Below, in pieces: positions 36,101 to 47,606 of a DNA stretch of 64,000 nucleotides. The first letter of the stretch is position 1. The number at the start of each line of letters is the position of its first letter. Source of the DNA: Coriolopsis trogii. Lineage: Eukaryota > Basidiomycota > Agaricomycetes > Polyporales > Polyporaceae. The stretch covers positions 930,001-994,000 of the forward strand of contig JAHYIO010000023.1 of NCBI GenBank assembly GCA_020543525.1, in the 5' to 3' direction. The notes under the pieces were generated by a model. The model was not told the DNA's origin. It was given only the letters and a program-made list of their open reading frames with translations, and did no database searches. A program made the translations under genes and the position numbers.

Positions 36101-39100
36101 CCCCTTTGGGTCGCACAGGGCCCGGTCGGACTCCGCGGGCTCTTCGAGTCGCGCGTTGCCACGAGATAGCGAACTCGGCGAGCGACGGATGGGTGACGTA
36201 CGGGAAACGGCTGCGCTTTGACGAGTCGCTACTCGGCGTACGACCGCCGTTCTTGGTTAGCTCGAGCTCTCCGACCTCTGGCATGGACAGAACCCGGTGT
36301 TTGAGAAAACTCGAGCAAGATCGTCCGACCGCGACTCGCAGAGAAGCCGCGCACGACAGCACCTATCGCATACCCATTAGTAGAGCCATTTCGCAAGACG
36401 GGAAGAACGCTGCACGAGTGGTCGGTCCACGTCCTACATCCCGAATCCAGAACCCCGCAACGCACAGCGTACAGCTTGCTCACTTGCATGGTTTCGGGCG
36501 GGGGAAGTGTGGTCGTTTCCCCGCGTCTGTGGCATCTCGGGCGGGAATCTTGTGGCGGGGAGCCCGAGATGGAGCTTATTTCTTTCCCCTTCCCTCGCCC
36601 CCTGGCCCCCCTTGTTCCCCAGATGTCCAGAGTATCCGGATCCAGAGTGCTCTGGTACATCGTTCCTGCCAGCATGGCATACCGCGTATCGCACTGTCAA
36701 CTTGAGCTTGAACATGGACGGCACGTCGCGCGTATCCGGCGAGTCGTAGGGCCCGCTTGCGTGAATATTGAGTGCTCTGGAGAACGTGCATGCGTGTCGG
36801 GAGCGCGCCGACTATGGGGACGAGGCCGAGGCCGAGGGCGGATACCAAACGCTACATAGTCGAGAGCTGGGGTCTCTATGCTTGGATGGCCCGCTCTGCT
36901 TCCTGCCGTCGGTTGTGGGCCGGGCTTCGCTGACATGTCTATCTAGAGTTCACTTGGAGGTCCTGTCCACGGATTACCCAGTCCTGCTTGCTGCTGTCGC
37001 CATGCGGACCTTCCGGTGTTACGAGGCCCTGCCTTCTGCGGGGCTGGGTTGGCGGCCCTGCGCTCTGGAGAAGCAGCAAGCAGCACGTCGAGCCACGCAA
37101 CTTCCGCACCGAGGAGAAGAGAAGGCTGCAGGCCCTCGCCCTCGACTCGGGCGCGGAACAGGGAGAAGCATTTGCTCGCGTAGACGCACCCCCTCAGGCT
37201 CCGGGTGGTAGGCTTTGGCGCATAGGCACGAATGGCTCCCAAGGTCCGCTGTATCCGGCGCTGGCCACATACTCAAGACATTCTCCGCGCGGGGCCAAAG
37301 ACGGTTCCTGGAGATGGGCGGGTTTGGCATACAACTGCGGTTGCACCCTCGTATGGGGGTCCCAGTGACCAGCGGCTCCGGGGGCAAGGAAGCAATACTG
37401 TCACCAGCTTCGTTCGACCACAGTCGACAGTCGACGGAATGCGGGGCAGGCAGGCGTGGGCGTGGTGTTCTGAGTCCCCGGCGGCGGCGGAAGAAGGGAG
37501 GGGGCATCCCTGGGTTCGATGGATCGTGTGTGTGTGTGGACGCCGGGGGTGGCTTCGCGATGTGGGTCTCAAACGGCGTCCGAGAGAGTCTGCGCTCATC
37601 ACTGGTAAGACTTATCCTCTGATCCGTTGGGCCTCGAAAGGTGGTTCGAAAGGTACTTACCCCGGCTTCCAGGTGGGACGCACTCGGGCGCGCGCGCGCG
37701 CTGTGTCCGGCGATGGGCGTAGACTTTGAAGGCTTGGGATGATGCCCGGCAGCCCGGGGCCCGTAGAGCATGCATGCGAGCTTCCGTACCGCCCTGCTGC
37801 AAGACAGCTGTAGGCTGCGCACAACAGTGTTGCGTTCATTAGAGGCCAAGTCCTTCTGGCATGCCGTACGTACGCTACGTGATCGTACCTCGCGAGAGAC
37901 GGAGCGTTGGGTTTGTCTGCGCGCGGCGGGCCGCAGGCCTTCCCAAGGCCCGCGCTGAATGTCTCTGGTAAGTTTGTTCCTTGCCGAGTGACAGCACCGC
38001 ATGCTTCCTGCGTATATCCTGCTGAAGGACCCTGCGTATGTCTGGACAGTCGACAGTCAATCAGCTCTGGAGCGGTCGCAGGCTGCACCAGCCCAGGACG
38101 TGCTCGCCGGTGGCGCTCTACCCAACTTCTCTGGCGGACTGGCGTTGCGTCGCCATGAGACCGCACGGGGGGCTGAACGGATTATGCGTGGAGGAGAGGT
38201 GGTGGACGAGTCTCGCATGTACGTGAACGAGCTCCTTTCGCGCGCCCGGGCCCTTCATGCTGTGGATAACACCAAGGAGATCCCCAAGTATGTCGCTTGC
38301 TGTCTCTGCACGCCGGGTGACCTGGGACCCTGTCGGCACGCAGCAGAGAGCAGGCTGGGATCAAGTCGCCGACGCCACCGGTCGTTCTCGAGCTCGCTCG
38401 TGCGCGCGATTGTCTCGCAGCGTGGTTGTAAGGCAGCTCGCTGCTGGCCTATGGGAGAGAGGATCCGGTATGTGTAGACGCGTGGGACTGCTCGGGCTAT
38501 GGGTCGAATCGCGCGCGGCGCTGTCTCGATGCCGTTTCTCATTCGCTCTGTCTCCGGTCATCATCGTTGGACGGAGAGGTGAGGGTCGGAGGCCGGCGAC
38601 GTCGGGCGTGGACCGTTATGATGAACGGGTCCTGGACCGGAATGCCACCTGCGCTTTGAATTTGATCAGTGACCGAGTGAGTTGCGCGGCGCGAGGACTT
38701 GAGCACCTGAATGTTCCCTCCAGAACATATCCGTGGCCATTCGGAAAGCATGTCAACAGGTACCATTGGCCATAGCGGCCGTGGGCGGAAAGGTAACCTT
38801 GAGCTTGAATGGGGCTCTATGGCGTCATGGCACACCTTCGCTTGTGGGATCTCGTCGACTTCGTATGCTTTCAGACCTGCGATATCACAGGCCGAGAGGC
38901 CCACTCGCCGTCATATCTGTCGTACATGTCAAGCACAGCACCTACCTGCCCGAGCCCTCCCGAGGGACAGTTGGGCTATTCTGAGAGGGCAATGCCCATG
39001 CCGTAGTCGGAAACGCCACGGATCCTGTCGTCCCATGGTGCGCGCGGCCCTGTATACGGCACGAGCCCCGGTGGCCGACTCTCCTGGGACCTGTTGGGCT

Positions 39101-41131
39101 CTCTTAGCCCGCGCAATCTCACCAAGGGTTATTGATGTTGACAGCTCGCTGACTGACCGACGTTTCTCCTACAGTCCTCTCATTCCGCGGATATGATTTC
39201 GAGCCCGCTCTTGACGAGCTGTCATCGGGCCGGCGACCGTCACTGTAACGTAAATCCGTCACCCAATTGACGCAGCTCATAAAGAACGCTCAGATTCCCA
39301 CTCCTATTGGCCTCGTATGAACGGTCAAAGTTGCAGAGTGAGTGCCTAGGAAAGCGTCCGACCGTATGATTGGCTCACAGTGGGCTCGTGCAGCGGATTC
39401 GCACCTCGGGTTCCCCATGCGCGCGCGAACCCACCGTATCCGGCAGCTCACCAATGGGAATGCGAGGCGGGGAGTATGCGCTACCCGGAAGGATCGTGGC
39501 GGTCTGTGACGGCATCGTCGCAGGACGAGCACGTCCGCGCAAGAGCGTGTCCGACGTCTCGAACAAGACTTGCTCCGTCGCGACTTCGGGTGCGGGCTCC
39601 GGAAAGCGCGGATCGACGAGGGAGCATCATGCTCAGACGTTGACCTCGGAGACATCCAGAAAGCCGCTTGGTCACTGTTTGGGAATGGGCCTTGCGCGAA
39701 CGTTGGCCACGGACCAGGAAACAAACGTGGTGATGGAGGATCCGAATTGTGATTGGTGCGTTAGCGGCAGGTCGTCCAGGAGGCTGACAGGATGCAGGAG
39801 TTTACTACGTACTGACTGCTAGCAACTCCGAAGCTGAAACGAACCGCACGCGTAGAGGAGGAATGCGCGACCGCGACGTCCGATCGGACGAAGGGAAGCC
39901 AGCTCCAGATAGCAGGCGCGCCGATGTGTGTGCAGTGCATCACGCTCTTACGCAAGTCGGGCGGTAAGCGACATGCGCAATGCCATCCTTCCTGCTCTTC
40001 ACTGAGCGTCAGTGAGCGACATTGGCTCAACCGTTCGTCGCACCGACAGGCGAGCCAATCGTTTGCACTACCAGCACGTCCGGGCGTCCGGGCAGACCCC
40101 TCAGGTCGCGCCGCGCGCCGCGTCCGACGACGGCTTCTCGACTTTCTTTGCGCTGGGAATAGCCTGGAATGGCCGACTGGGTGTTTTTGAAAACTTTCCT
40201 GCCCGTCAAGCAGCCTGCGTGCCTCGATACACGCGCCGCCTGCTGCTTATCGCGTCGGGGCTCGGTCCGTCCTGCGAGCGAATCCCGCAGGTCGTCCGCA
40301 ACCCTATGCCGCTATAACGTACGCGCCTCTGGTCGTTCGCAACATTGAGACATCGGGAACTGCTCGCGGTGGTCTCTTCGTCAGTCGCGACCGGCGATAT
40401 TAGGCTTTGCGCAGATCGTACCCATGCCGGTGGTCCCGAGCGTCCTACACGGGATAGACTAAGCCATGATGGTTCCCGCACCCGTTATCCGCTTGTCCTC
40501 TTGAGACAGCTCTTACTCATGGTTCTCCACGGAGGATGGGACCGTATCCCGACTGCCTAGCGCAGGGAAGGGAAGACTTCGGGAGGAGTTGCTGCGCGAA
40601 GGCAAAAGGCCCGCTGATTGTGGCCGGCCACAACTGCTAGCCGTGAGCATGGAGACTTTAGACCGACGTGCATGACTCCTTACACACGGATCGAACGGGA
40701 AATATCCGAGTCGTCACGGCTTCTCGGAGGGTTCTGCGTATGTTGGATCGTCGATCAGGTATTCAAGGCATTGCAATTGTACTCACGTATCTGATATTAA
40801 GTGCGTAGAAGTGTCGCGGGATACTGTCGTTTGCTTATTGATTGGACGTACGCCTCAATGAGTGCGATTGCTTGGGTAGTCATGAGGTGACTGCCTGTCT
40901 ACATAGTGTTGGCAAAGCACGAATGAGAGCGAGGACATCACTTTGAGTGATGGAACTGCAGGCATTGCAAGTCACGTTGAGGAGTATACTATTGGTATGG
41001 CGTGAGTACTATCGGCACTATCCGGATTACACGTCCATGGCCAGCCAAGCGCCAGTGAGTCTTTCCGAATGTATACTAGGCTCTGATTCTGTTCATTTGA
41101 GACTGCTTGCGGAGAGCCACCGTCGACCGAT
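33140..41131. other. gene-poor region, no recognisable gene
   Basis: Eight kilobases with only short overlapping frames on both strands. I found no domain, splice chain, tRNA or repeat pair worth naming apart from small simple repeats such as a GT run near 37529. Confidence 0.45.
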
Positions 41132-41434
41132 ATGGCGTCGATACTGAACTATGACGTCCTCAGTCTCGTCCTCTCGTTCTGCGACCAGGGTACTCTATTG
41201 GCCGTCATGAAGACCAACTGTCCTCTCAACCACGAAGGCGCAGCGCTGTTCTTCAGACAACCTGTCATCCTTCGGACAGATTCTAGTATCATGTCACTCA
41301 TCGACCTCCTGACTGCTGCACAACATACTCGGTCACATTTGCTCCGGTCCCTGACACTATCCACTTGTGGACTCCAGTTAACACGGGAACAGCTCAAAAT
41401 GTGTCTTCCATTCATGACCGGCGGCCCCCTATGA
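41132..41434 (+). pseudogene. truncated F-box protein fragment
   Basis: A 100-residue frame starting MASILNYDVLSLVLSFCDQG and continuing through ALFFRQPVILRTD resembles the N-terminal F-box and first linker of agaricomycete F-box proteins, which average 450-600 residues. The frame stops after FMTGGPL and no frame downstream continues the LRR-like part. I therefore read it as a 5' fragment of a decayed or truncated gene. It could instead be a very short real F-box protein. It is on the plus strand, opposite to the F-box cluster at 49-54 kb. Confidence 0.5.
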
Positions 41435-41774
41435 GCTTTGACAATGTATCACCTCGACCCATAGTACTAATCAGAGGTTCAACAAACATGGGCCTTTTCT
41501 GTCCGATTGTAGAGCCTCCCAGTGACGGGGAGCAAAGCCCCCTCGAGGTCGACATCGGTGCATACAGTTTTCCGGTTGAGGACGTACACCCGCACTGCAG
41601 CGCAGAGGCACAGAAGGGTGGGCCTCCACGATGCGCTCAATGTGCAAGTGAACTCACTATTCAATACTTACCAGCCGCACTCTCCGGACACTCCACCTGA
41701 GGCCTGAGGCCCGACCAAAGAGTGACCAAATGCACCGTCAGTCCGTTCAGGGCTCTTATCTACGGCACTCTGGA

Positions 41775-41782
41775 TATATATA
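41775..41782 (+). promoter_or_regulatory. TATA box of the Tse2-like gene
   Basis: TATATATA lies 54 nt before the chosen ATG at 41829. Its position favours that ATG over the upstream in-frame ATGs at 41799 and 41730. Confidence 0.5.
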
Positions 41783-41828
41783 CTGCTCCTTATACCGCAT
41801 GGGACGTCTATCGATCGCTCTTGCATCA

Positions 41829-42647
41829 ATGTCGCACCCAGACCTCTACCGTGCAGGCAACACTACTTCCCCCCGTTACGACAATGTGCGCGAGGGTATC
41901 GACGTCATCGTGGTCGACGGTCAGGTCGGACCTAGTAAGTCTCCTGACACACATGGTCCTTAAGAGAAACTGAGGTCGCCCACAGATAGTGGTGGCATCT
42001 CCAGCTTCTCTTCGAGGAACGCTGCCTGGGCCGCCAACAATACCTGGGTCCTCAAGCGCGCTACACCACTCGTCGCTGGCCTCCAGACGATCAACGACCA
42101 CGGAACGAACTGGCTCATCGCCCCCGCCGAGACGATGACGCTCGACACGTACATCAGCCACCTCCGTGTGCTAAATACCAAAGCCGTCCGCTACGATCAA
42201 TTGCGCGAGGCCTCCGCAGAGGAGACGGCCTTTGAGGCTGCTACCCCGCTCAGAGCGCAGTCTATGCACACCGACCGCGCTACCCGCTTCGTATACAACG
42301 CGCTCGCGTCCGTTGTCCGCGAGCCCGTGCCTGTTCCGGACTGGGACGAGAACGACTACGAGTACGTGCGGGTGCTCGTCAGCGCTGTCGAGGACGGCTC
42401 CCTCCCTCTGTCTGCGCTCGTCTGGGATCCGGCGAGCGATGCCGGAGGCTGGAGCCGCGAGAAGGCGTTCGTCGCGTGCGCAGTGTCGGCGTACATGGTG
42501 CATGAGCACAATAAGGCGCGAGTGGGTGGGGACGAAGACGTAGAGGCGGACACGGCGAACGACCATGCTTATCTGCGCGCCGTTCTCAAGCTGGAAGACG
42601 AGAGGAACCCGTTCTCCAAGTTCGATACGTCTGCGACTGGCGTGTAG
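41829..42647 (+). CDS. Tse2-like ADP-ribosyltransferase-fold protein (fungal), two exons
   Basis: Exons 41829-41934 and 41986-42647 around a 51-bp intron (GTAAGT..ACAG) give 255 residues. The N-terminal half has the layout I associate with the fungal Tse2-like family: an LYRAGN start, a Gly-Gly-Ile-Ser segment just after the intron, then INDHGTNWLIAP and a helix with MTLDTYISHL. Tse2 is a bacterial type VI effector with an ADP-ribosyltransferase-like fold. Fungal relatives are usually single-domain proteins of unknown role. The C-terminal third (from about residue 130, YEYVRVLVSAVEDGSLPLSA) is an extra acidic helical extension I do not recognise. No signal peptide is seen. The gene appears intact and has its own TATA box. 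The family call rests on recalled pattern only, so it could be another small fungal domain. Confidence 0.55.
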
Positions 42648-42800
42648 AAAAAAATTCTCATGTCACCTTTGGGGTCAATGTTGTCTTTCGAAGCATACGG
42701 CAAGATTGAGCCAAAGTTTCGTATTCATCGTCTTCAGTAAAAACCTTCCACTGCCGCGTACAGACATACATATAAAGACCATGTTGCGATCAACAACAAA

Positions 42801-43000
42801 GTCAGTCCGATCCACTGAGATAGGTTAATGTGTCGTCCGTGCCTGAGGGCACCTGGAGCCAATCATGTACCAAGACCAGCGGCCACTTCCAAGTATACAC
42901 GCACACAAAGACCAAAGTCGAGCGATCTCACGAGCGCACGAGCGCCGCAATCGATTCCGTCGACAATGGTCAGTCCGGTCCATTGAGATGGGTTGGTGTG
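42801..43000. repeat. imperfect direct repeat pair, 32 bp
   Basis: 42801-42832 and 42969-43000 match at 27 of 32 positions, and all five differences are transitions (A/G or C/T). Both lie in the flank between the Tse2-like gene and the minus-strand genes. Confidence 0.75.
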
Positions 43001-43087
43001 CGTGAGGTGTGAGAAGCTGGAGAAAACGATCTCGTTGGTCGACCGCCGACTCTACGAACAGGAAGAAGGCTCACCATAGGTCACGTT

Positions 43088-43285
43088 GTCGAATGCGGCC
43101 GATCCTTCTTGACTGGATACGGTGAGCGAACCGACACACATGATGACTGACTACACAAAACAGGGGATCACCTTCAGTTGAATCTGCGATTCGAGGGGAG
43201 TGTCCATAAGAGGACTCACCAAGGCTACGTCGCCGCAAGTGACCGATCCTTGTTGAGCGGATGCGGTAGGCGATTCGGCAACGTA
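43088..43285. repeat. imperfect direct repeat pair, about 48 bp
   Basis: The segments near 43088-43136 and 43232-43280 share CCGATCCTT and flanking sequence at roughly 75% identity. On the minus strand each is followed by a GT donor-like site (GTGAGC and GTGAGT), as would be left by a duplicated exon. Confidence 0.5.
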
Positions 43286-44300
43286 TGAAGACATTGAGAG
43301 TCGATATAGGTTGGAAAGAAACTGCGCATAGTCGAGGTCTTCATGCACCACTTGACGAAGTTAGCAGATGCGGGGAGTACTCGATGACAGTTTCCGTGGC
43401 TCCAAATTATCGGAGTAGGGAGCGAATCAAGAGATCGATGCTCGGGGCGATGGTCGCTTGCGTTGAGCACGATGTAGAGTGTGAGGAGGTCGAGGTCGCC
43501 GTCGAGGTGTCAGATCCGAAGCGACCGCGACGAGTCGAAGAGAGTTGGGTGACTGGAGGTGGTCGCAGCGACTCCGGGGGCTGCCAGTGAGGGCAGACGA
43601 CAAGCCTTGAGCGCAGGCGAATCGAAGGAGGAAACCAGCAGATATCGAACTGGTTTATAGCGCAGCGGATGTACTTGCGCGCCAGGTTGAGTGGACGAAG
43701 CAGACAGGGGATGGATTCGAGGAGCCTGCTATGATGGGCAAGCTTGAGTTGCCGAGAGGTGGGCGATAGTGGATAGGACCTCATCTTGAAGTCGAAGAGG
43801 ACCAAAGAGGCGATGGCGAGCAAAGGTTGAGCGCGCTCGTCGCTGCTGATGAAGGTCGAAGTCTTGAAGTAGCCAAGCTTCGTCGCCGGGGAGGAGGACG
43901 GCTCCCCGGATGTGGGAGAATAGACTGTGCGGTGGGTTGGGGTCGAACGACACGTGTGCTTCAACGCCAACGGAGAGGAAGGGGATATATGCGGAGAAAG
44001 GGGGGAGGGCAAGAGGGTAGATGTCGGAATATCATGAGTTGTGGACGAGAGTGCGGCATTAGTGGAGTAAGGAATTGGGGTAGTAGATTATTATAGATAG
44101 TGCAATGAATATGTTCGGCGAGATTCCTAGATCTTGAGGTGTTTAGGTGCTTTCTTGAATGATTATATATCGCAAGCGAATCGGAAATGTATGCAAATGG
44201 AGCGGCCGATCGTTGAGATGGTGGTAAGATGCGCAGCTGAGGCCTATATCGTCTGGAAAAGATCTTGCAAGTCATCGTTCTGGAAGCTAGAAGGAGTCGT

Positions 44301-46454
44301 TCACTGCTGGGGGCGCGACGATGGGCCGGGGACAGCGGAGTACTTCAAGTGGGCGATACCTTCGCCGTTGCCGATCGCATCGAAGAACTCTTCTTCCTCT
44401 TCGTCCTCGTCCTCTTCATCCGCTTCCTCATCATCCTCATCGTCCTCCTCGTCGTCAGAAACTCCAAAGAGATCCTGCTGCCCATGTGTGGAGGGCCCAG
44501 CGGTGGCGATGACAGGCTGCACGATGAAGGGGTTCTCATCCGCGGCCTCGGTGTCATCCCGCTGAACGACCGCGCCGTTGACAGCCAAGATGTCCTCGTA
44601 GAGCCTCTGCGTCATCTTAATGGGGCACGGAGGAACAGGGAGGAGGGCGGCAGGGACACGAGGACGGGTGGGGGTCGCGGGGACTGCACCAGCGGCTGCG
44701 AGCTGAACGCTGAGCTCGGCCAGGAGGTTGTCGGCTTCGACTGCAAGGTGTGCCTGTTCGGTCGTGGGAAGGGGGATGGAAGACTGGTGCTCGATTTCAG
44801 CATGATGCAGCTGGACTTGGGCGGGTTGAGGGTGGACTTGAACGAGTTGTTGGAGTTGAGCGGGTTGCTGGACCTGAGGGGGGGCAGAGAACCCGACGTC
44901 GGAGGCGTCGTACCATACCTCCTCCTCCTCGTCCGCCATGCTAAGCTCGGGAGCAACAGCCTCCTCTTCTTCGAAGTGAGGAATACGCCCATCATACTGG
45001 GCCACGCACCCAAGGCGCTCCAAGGCGACCTCGACTGCCTCAGGAGTGGCTTCCCTCCAGCTCATCAAGCTAGCGACCGACGAGTCTGAGCCAGCCATAC
45101 TGATGGTGTGCATCGAAGAGGAAGGGGTGAAGTAGTTCATGTCGTCGTCCTAGTCGGAAGAGTCAGAATGTCAGCTAACTTCTGACTTGGTGTTGATACG
45201 GCGAGATACTCACCTCATCCTCAACCTCGATGGGAACGTCAAGGCCGGCCGCCTATTTCCGTGTCAGCTTGCGGAGCACACAGAACATTCAGTCCAGGCT
45301 CACCTCGAAAATCTCTGCAGGAAGGCCATGCCGTAACCTCCGATGACCAGCCTCGACGAGAGAGTTCGCCATCCCAGTAACCGCCTCGAAACGTTCGCTG
45401 AAGGTGCGTGGAATGGCCAAGTGGTGCTCGCGTGGAGCTGACCTGAGCGACTTTGAACGAGCGGTCTCGAAACTCTGTAGGTACGGGTCTCCGCCGTGAC
45501 GAGCGGTCTTCCAGCCCCGACGCTGCGGTCCTACATTGAGGAGAATACGACCGGCGGTGTTGGGTTTGAAGAGACCCTTGATCTTGGTAGCGGGGAGTAT
45601 GCAGCGGGGAATAAGCTGCTCCTTGCTTTGCTTGGTACGAGGGCGCGCCGGAGCGGAACCTGACTGCATAGGCGCTGCTGACGAGGTCGCGACTTGCTGC
45701 ACGGGAGCAGTGGGGACAATATCGGGGAATGCATAGGCTATGTCAGGCTGAGGGGCAATGGGGATCTTCGACATGCGCTTCTTGAACTCCTTGTACTCCT
45801 GGGAGGCGGGGCGGGATGAACTTCTACGCGTAGTCGAAGATGGTAGATGGATACATACCTTGGCGACCTTGGATTCGCGATGAACCCGTCTCCTGGGCTT
45901 GACGGGGCTGTTGAGGTTCAACTTGGCCACGCCCTGGCGAACCTGAAGCTCGCGCTGAGCATTGAGTAACAACGAACTACGTGAGGACATACGTCGGCAT
46001 GCGCCTCGTCATCAACCTTCAATCTCTTCGTCTTTGTCTTCGCCTTCGGTGACCAAGGCACGATGTCAGGCGCTCTGAGGTGAGGCTGCACCTTCGTCTC
46101 TTCTTCCTCCTCGTCATCATCGTCAAGAGCGTCGGCCTTGCGTCTGCCCGTAAGTGCTCGGGGCAGACTGAAGTTGTCGACGACCTGCTCTTGACCTCCG
46201 TGGCGGCGGGGGAGAGCAGCCTTCTTGCGCGGAGGCTTGCCGACACGAGAAGGGTCCGTGAGGACGGCGCGGCGGAGATCCTTGCCCTTCGGTTTGCTTG
46301 GGGCGTTGGTGTCGACGCGCGAGAGCGGAAGCCTGGCCTCCTCCACACGCGCAGGTGTGTGCGGCGGCTTCGCGGTGTGGCGATTAGCAGCCGGGCGCGC
46401 CCGCTCGGGCATGGGCGCGCCAGGGGGAACTTCGAGCTTGCTGTGGGTGTGCAT
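44301..46454 (-). CDS. hypothetical low-complexity protein, five exons
   Basis: Exons 46454-45993, 45942-45859, 45798-45304, 45252-45214 and 45149-44301 give 642 residues. Introns are 50, 60, 51 and 64 bp, all GT..AG, with CTGAC branch sites in the last two. For the first acceptor, alternatives 12 nt upstream or 9 nt downstream also keep frame. The N-terminus is basic and Pro-rich (KPPRKKAALPRRHGGQ), followed by an acidic run and KAKTKTKRLKVDDEAHAD, a possible nuclear signal. The middle holds a more ordered block (CILPATKIKGLF, WKTARHGGDPYLQSFETAR, then FSERFEAVTGMANSLVEAGH). The C-terminus is Gln/Pro-rich, then strongly acidic (repeated Asp/Glu before FFDAIGNGEG). I do not recognise the family. 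Codon use and splice signals look genuine. A nuclear or chromatin role is only a guess from the charge pattern. Confidence 0.75.
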
Positions 46455-47606
46455 GGTGTGTAGACGAGTGTTGTGGTAGAAGAGTGTTGACTGTGAGACG
46501 TTTGGGCCGTAGGGGCGCGGAGGAGATGGTTGAAGGAAGGAAAGAGAGTGCGAGGAGCGCAAGGTGGACTCTGGCCGCGCGCGGGCTGACATCGCGATCC
46601 GATCTGGGGTATGTGACGGCCAGCCTGATTGTGAAGGGCGCACGCCAAACCAGTCCCGAACAGGACAAGTCACCCTTGCACCCAAGTCACATTGCGCCGT
46701 TTGGGGCACCAGCTCCTCCGAGACGACGGAGAGGGAAGAACATGGTGGGCAAGCAACCATGGACAAGGGCAGCCTAGAAAATCAGTTCATCAGCAGTAAT
46801 CAGCACTCAAGTCCTCGTCCACGCATAGATAAGCCCAGTGCAGTGAACCATCTCCGAGAGGGCACATCATCCAGTGTCCAACAAATTACTCCTCATAAGT
46901 CAGCTTCGTGACGATCGCCCTGATCCGAGCGTTAAGATCTCTCCAGAGACACGATTACCATTCGAAGGGATGAACGAGAAGTCCCCTGGAAGTCAGTATG
47001 GGTGTTGGGGAGAGATAGAAAGATGCAACGTACGATGTCGCGGGGGAGGCGTGGAATGCGAACGTTCTGAGGCCTCGTGCCGGTAGGTAGACTCCCGTAG
47101 GGCGATGAGTACAAGAGTACTGCCGTGCAAGTCGGGACGGCGAGTGTTCATTGCGAGGGGTTCTTGAGGTATCGTATGGTCATTGTCCCGTCGGTTCACC
47201 ACAGAAGTCGGGTCCGATAGCGTCCACGGTGCGTTCGGCCGTCTACAAGGACCGCGCTGGAGGGCGCGGTCCGCTTCAGGAGTGTTTAGATCTGGTTGGT
47301 AGGCGGGCTAGGAATCGGCGAGAGCACATACTACTTATTCATTCGAGGACGGTAACCGAATTGAGGCCATGCATACTGACGGTCATCTACACAACTCTCT
47401 ATTCTCACTTTCCAACTGCTCCGGCCAATATCGCGTCTGCACCCGGCGGTCATGTTCGTGAGGCGCACGCGTTTCAGCACAGGCTAGGAGGGAAGATAAA
47501 GCTCGATTGGATACTATAACACTCAAACGCCAGTGTACTCTCTCAGATACTCTGCAAGTAAAAGGTTATAAGCGTGTGCCCGAGGGCGAAGGCAACGAAA
47601 ATTGAA
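46455..47606. other. intergenic DNA upstream of the five-exon gene
   Basis: The first 200 bp, read on the minus strand, looks like a CT-rich 5' leader for the five-exon gene. Beyond that is a possible small spliced minus-strand frame (47151-46800, see findings) and nothing else clear. Confidence 0.45.

Larger units (their letters stand above)
42648..44300. other. intergenic DNA with two imperfect repeat pairs
   Basis: Follows the Tse2-like gene. Two pairs of short imperfect direct repeats are listed separately. On the minus strand several exon-like pieces with canonical donors appear (for example before GTGAGT near 43220 and GTGAGC near 43125), plus a frame at 43407-44012, but they do not join into one convincing protein. 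Stretches such as a Leu-rich run near 43430-43500 may be remnants of another F-box/LRR gene. Confidence 0.4.

Noticed and set aside
43407..44012. 201-codon minus-strand frame
   Set aside because: Leu-rich bits in other frames suggest a decayed F-box/LRR gene, but no frame is coherent enough to annotate.
44265..45089. 274-codon plus-strand frame
   Set aside because: Antisense to the last exon of the five-exon gene, produced by its acidic repeats.
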